In this document: positions 6,251 through 7,190 of the stretch, one piece after another
Layout of the letters: every line of letters starts with the position of its first letter
How positions within the stretch are numbered: position 1 is the first letter of the stretch
From: Kiritimatiellia bacterium
Lineage (GTDB): Bacteria > Verrucomicrobiota > Kiritimatiellia > RFP12 > UBA1067
NCBI GenBank assembly: GCA_024405255.1
Contig: JAKSOY010000227.1
Location: forward strand, 1-7,190
Direction of reading: 5' to 3'
DNA length: 7,190 nt
Notes under the pieces: model-generated
What the model was told of the DNA's origin: nothing
Database searches by the model: none
Seen by the model: the letters and a program-made list of their open reading frames with translations, nothing else
Position numbers and translations under genes: made by a program

Positions 6251-6308
6251 GTTCCGTCAAAACGGTTTTAAATTCCAACTTTAATAAACACGACAGGAAA
6301 GACAGACA

Positions 6309-7190
6309 ATGGGAGCAACCCTCATCGATGGCAAGAAACTGGCCGCGGATACGCGGGCCGAAATCGCGGCGGGAGTCGCCGCACTGAAGGCGGAGAAGGG
6401 CGTGACGCCCGGTCTCGCCGTGATTCTCGTGGGCGAGAATCCGGCGTCCATCAGCTATGTGACGGCGAAGGAGAAGGCCTGCCAGGAGGCGGGCATGTAT
6501 TCGCGTGAAATCCGTCTGCCGGCCGAGACGCCCGAGGAGAAGCTCATTGAAACGGTGAAGGCGCTCAATGCCGACCCGGCGATTCACGGCATCCTCGTGC
6601 AGCTGCCGCTGCCGAAGGGATTCAGCGAAAAGAAAATCATCGATGCGATCGCGCCGGAGAAGGATGTGGACGGTTTTACGCCCATCAACGTGGGCAAGAT
6701 GCTCATCGGCGACGACTGCTTCCTGCCGTGCACGCCGCATGGCATCATCAAGCTCATCGAAGTGACGGGTATGGACATTTCGGGCAAGCACGCGGTGGTG
6801 ATCGGACGTTCCAACATCGTCGGCAAGCCGGTGGCGGTGCTGCTGGCGCGCAAGGGCGCGCATGCGAATGCGACGGTTACGCTCTGCCACACGGGAACAC
6901 CGGATGTCTCCGTGTATACGAAGACGGCCGACATCGTGGTGGTCGCGGCGGGTCGTCCGAACACGCTCACGGGCGACATGCTCAAGCCGGGCGCGGTGGT
7001 GATCGACGTGGGCGTCAACCGCGTACCCGACGCGACGAAGCCGAAAGGGTATCGCCTCTGCGGCGATGCCGACTTCGAGAGCTGCGCCCAGGTGGCGTCG
7101 GCAATCACGCCCGTTCCCGGCGGCGTGGGCCCCATGACCATCACGATGCTCCTCTGGAACACGCTCGAAAGTGCGAAGAAGGTCTGTTGA
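6309..7190 (+). CDS. folD: Bifunctional methylenetetrahydrofolate dehydrogenase / cyclohydrolase FolD
   Basis: This cytoplasmic enzyme interconverts 5,10-methylene-, 5,10-methenyl- and 10-formyl-tetrahydrofolate, using NADP in the oxidation step, and supplies one-carbon units for purines and formyl-methionine. The 293-residue length is normal and the gene is complete, with its TGA being the last three bases of the window. The cyclohydrolase/substrate motif SYVTAKEKAC (49-58) carries Tyr50 and catalytic Lys54. Other signatures are GILVQLPLP (94-102, Gln98), PEKDVDGF (116-123, Asp121), the Rossmann-loop motif GRSNIVGKPV (166-175) and TPVPGGVGPMT (267-277). An AGGAAA ribosome site at 6295-6300 supports the ATG at 6309. 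It starts 58 bases after the preceding stop in an AT-rich gap without a convincing promoter, so it may be co-transcribed with the hydrazine-synthase-like gene or use a weak promoter of its own. Identification is secure. Confidence 0.97.
   Translation: MGATLIDGKKLAADTRAEIAAGVAALKAEKGVTPGLAVILVGENPASISYVTAKEKACQEAGMYSREIRLPAETPEEKLIETVKALNADPAIHGILVQLPLPKGFSEKKIIDAIAPEKDVDGFTPINVGKMLIGDDCFLPCTPHGIIKLIEVTGMDISGKHAVVIGRSNIVGKPVAVLLARKGAHANATVTLCHTGTPDVSVYTKTADIVVVAAGRPNTLTGDMLKPGAVVIDVGVNRVPDATKPKGYRLCGDADFESCAQVASAITPVPGGVGPMTITMLLWNTLESAKKVC

Noticed and set aside
6254..6269. Mini-hairpin CCGT-CAAA-ACGG followed by TTTT after the hzsA-like gene
   Set aside because: A 4-bp stem with a four-base T-run is too weak to call a terminator in the 58-bp gap before folD.
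6280..6288. TTTAATAAA as a folD promoter
   Set aside because: No acceptable -35 hexamer lies 16-18 bp upstream and there is no TGn extension. AT-rich sequence alone is not enough.

Overview
The window carries four complete protein-coding genes, all on the + strand, in GC-rich DNA with distinctly AT-richer gaps between them. In order they are a Tat-exported Gfo/Idh/MocA-fold protein of the glycoside hydrolase family 109 type (245-1669), a type I-beta DAHP synthase (1907-2932), a large secreted protein related to the alpha subunit of hydrazine synthase (3140-6250), and the bifunctional folate enzyme FolD (6309-7190, ending exactly at the window edge). I see no tRNA, rRNA, CRISPR array, transposase, integrase or phage gene.

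The exported GH109-type protein and the LamG / beta-propeller / di-heme protein together suggest an anaerobic, polysaccharide- or glycan-using member of the Planctomycetes-Verrucomicrobia-Kiritimatiellota group. This is inference from gene content only; no marker gene in the window fixes the taxon. The AroF and FolD genes are ordinary housekeeping genes and are unrelated in pathway to their neighbours. The spacing also argues against one operon: the gaps are 237 bp, about 207 bp and 58 bp, and each of the first three genes has its own promoter-like sequence.

Positions 1-174 hold no gene I can support, apart from an 8-bp inverted repeat. A TTGACC/TAAGAT promoter then leads into the GH109-type gene, which is followed by a strong GC-rich hairpin. 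A second promoter (TAGACA, 17 bp, TATCAT) serves aroF. The aroF to hzsA-like gap is the most unusual non-coding part. It holds a facing pair of 7-bp tandem-repeat arrays: about six purine-rich units, then twelve back-to-back complementary pyrimidine-rich units. A terminator-like hairpin is nested in the first. The second array runs to within 8 bp of an extended -10 promoter (TGGTATAAT), which is so close to the next ATG that the transcript may be leaderless.

The two items most worth a second look are the hydrazine-synthase-alpha-like protein, found without the other hydrazine synthase subunits and with Glu four residues after its first heme motif, and the facing heptad-repeat arrays. Nothing here amounts to a demonstrated new multi-gene system.
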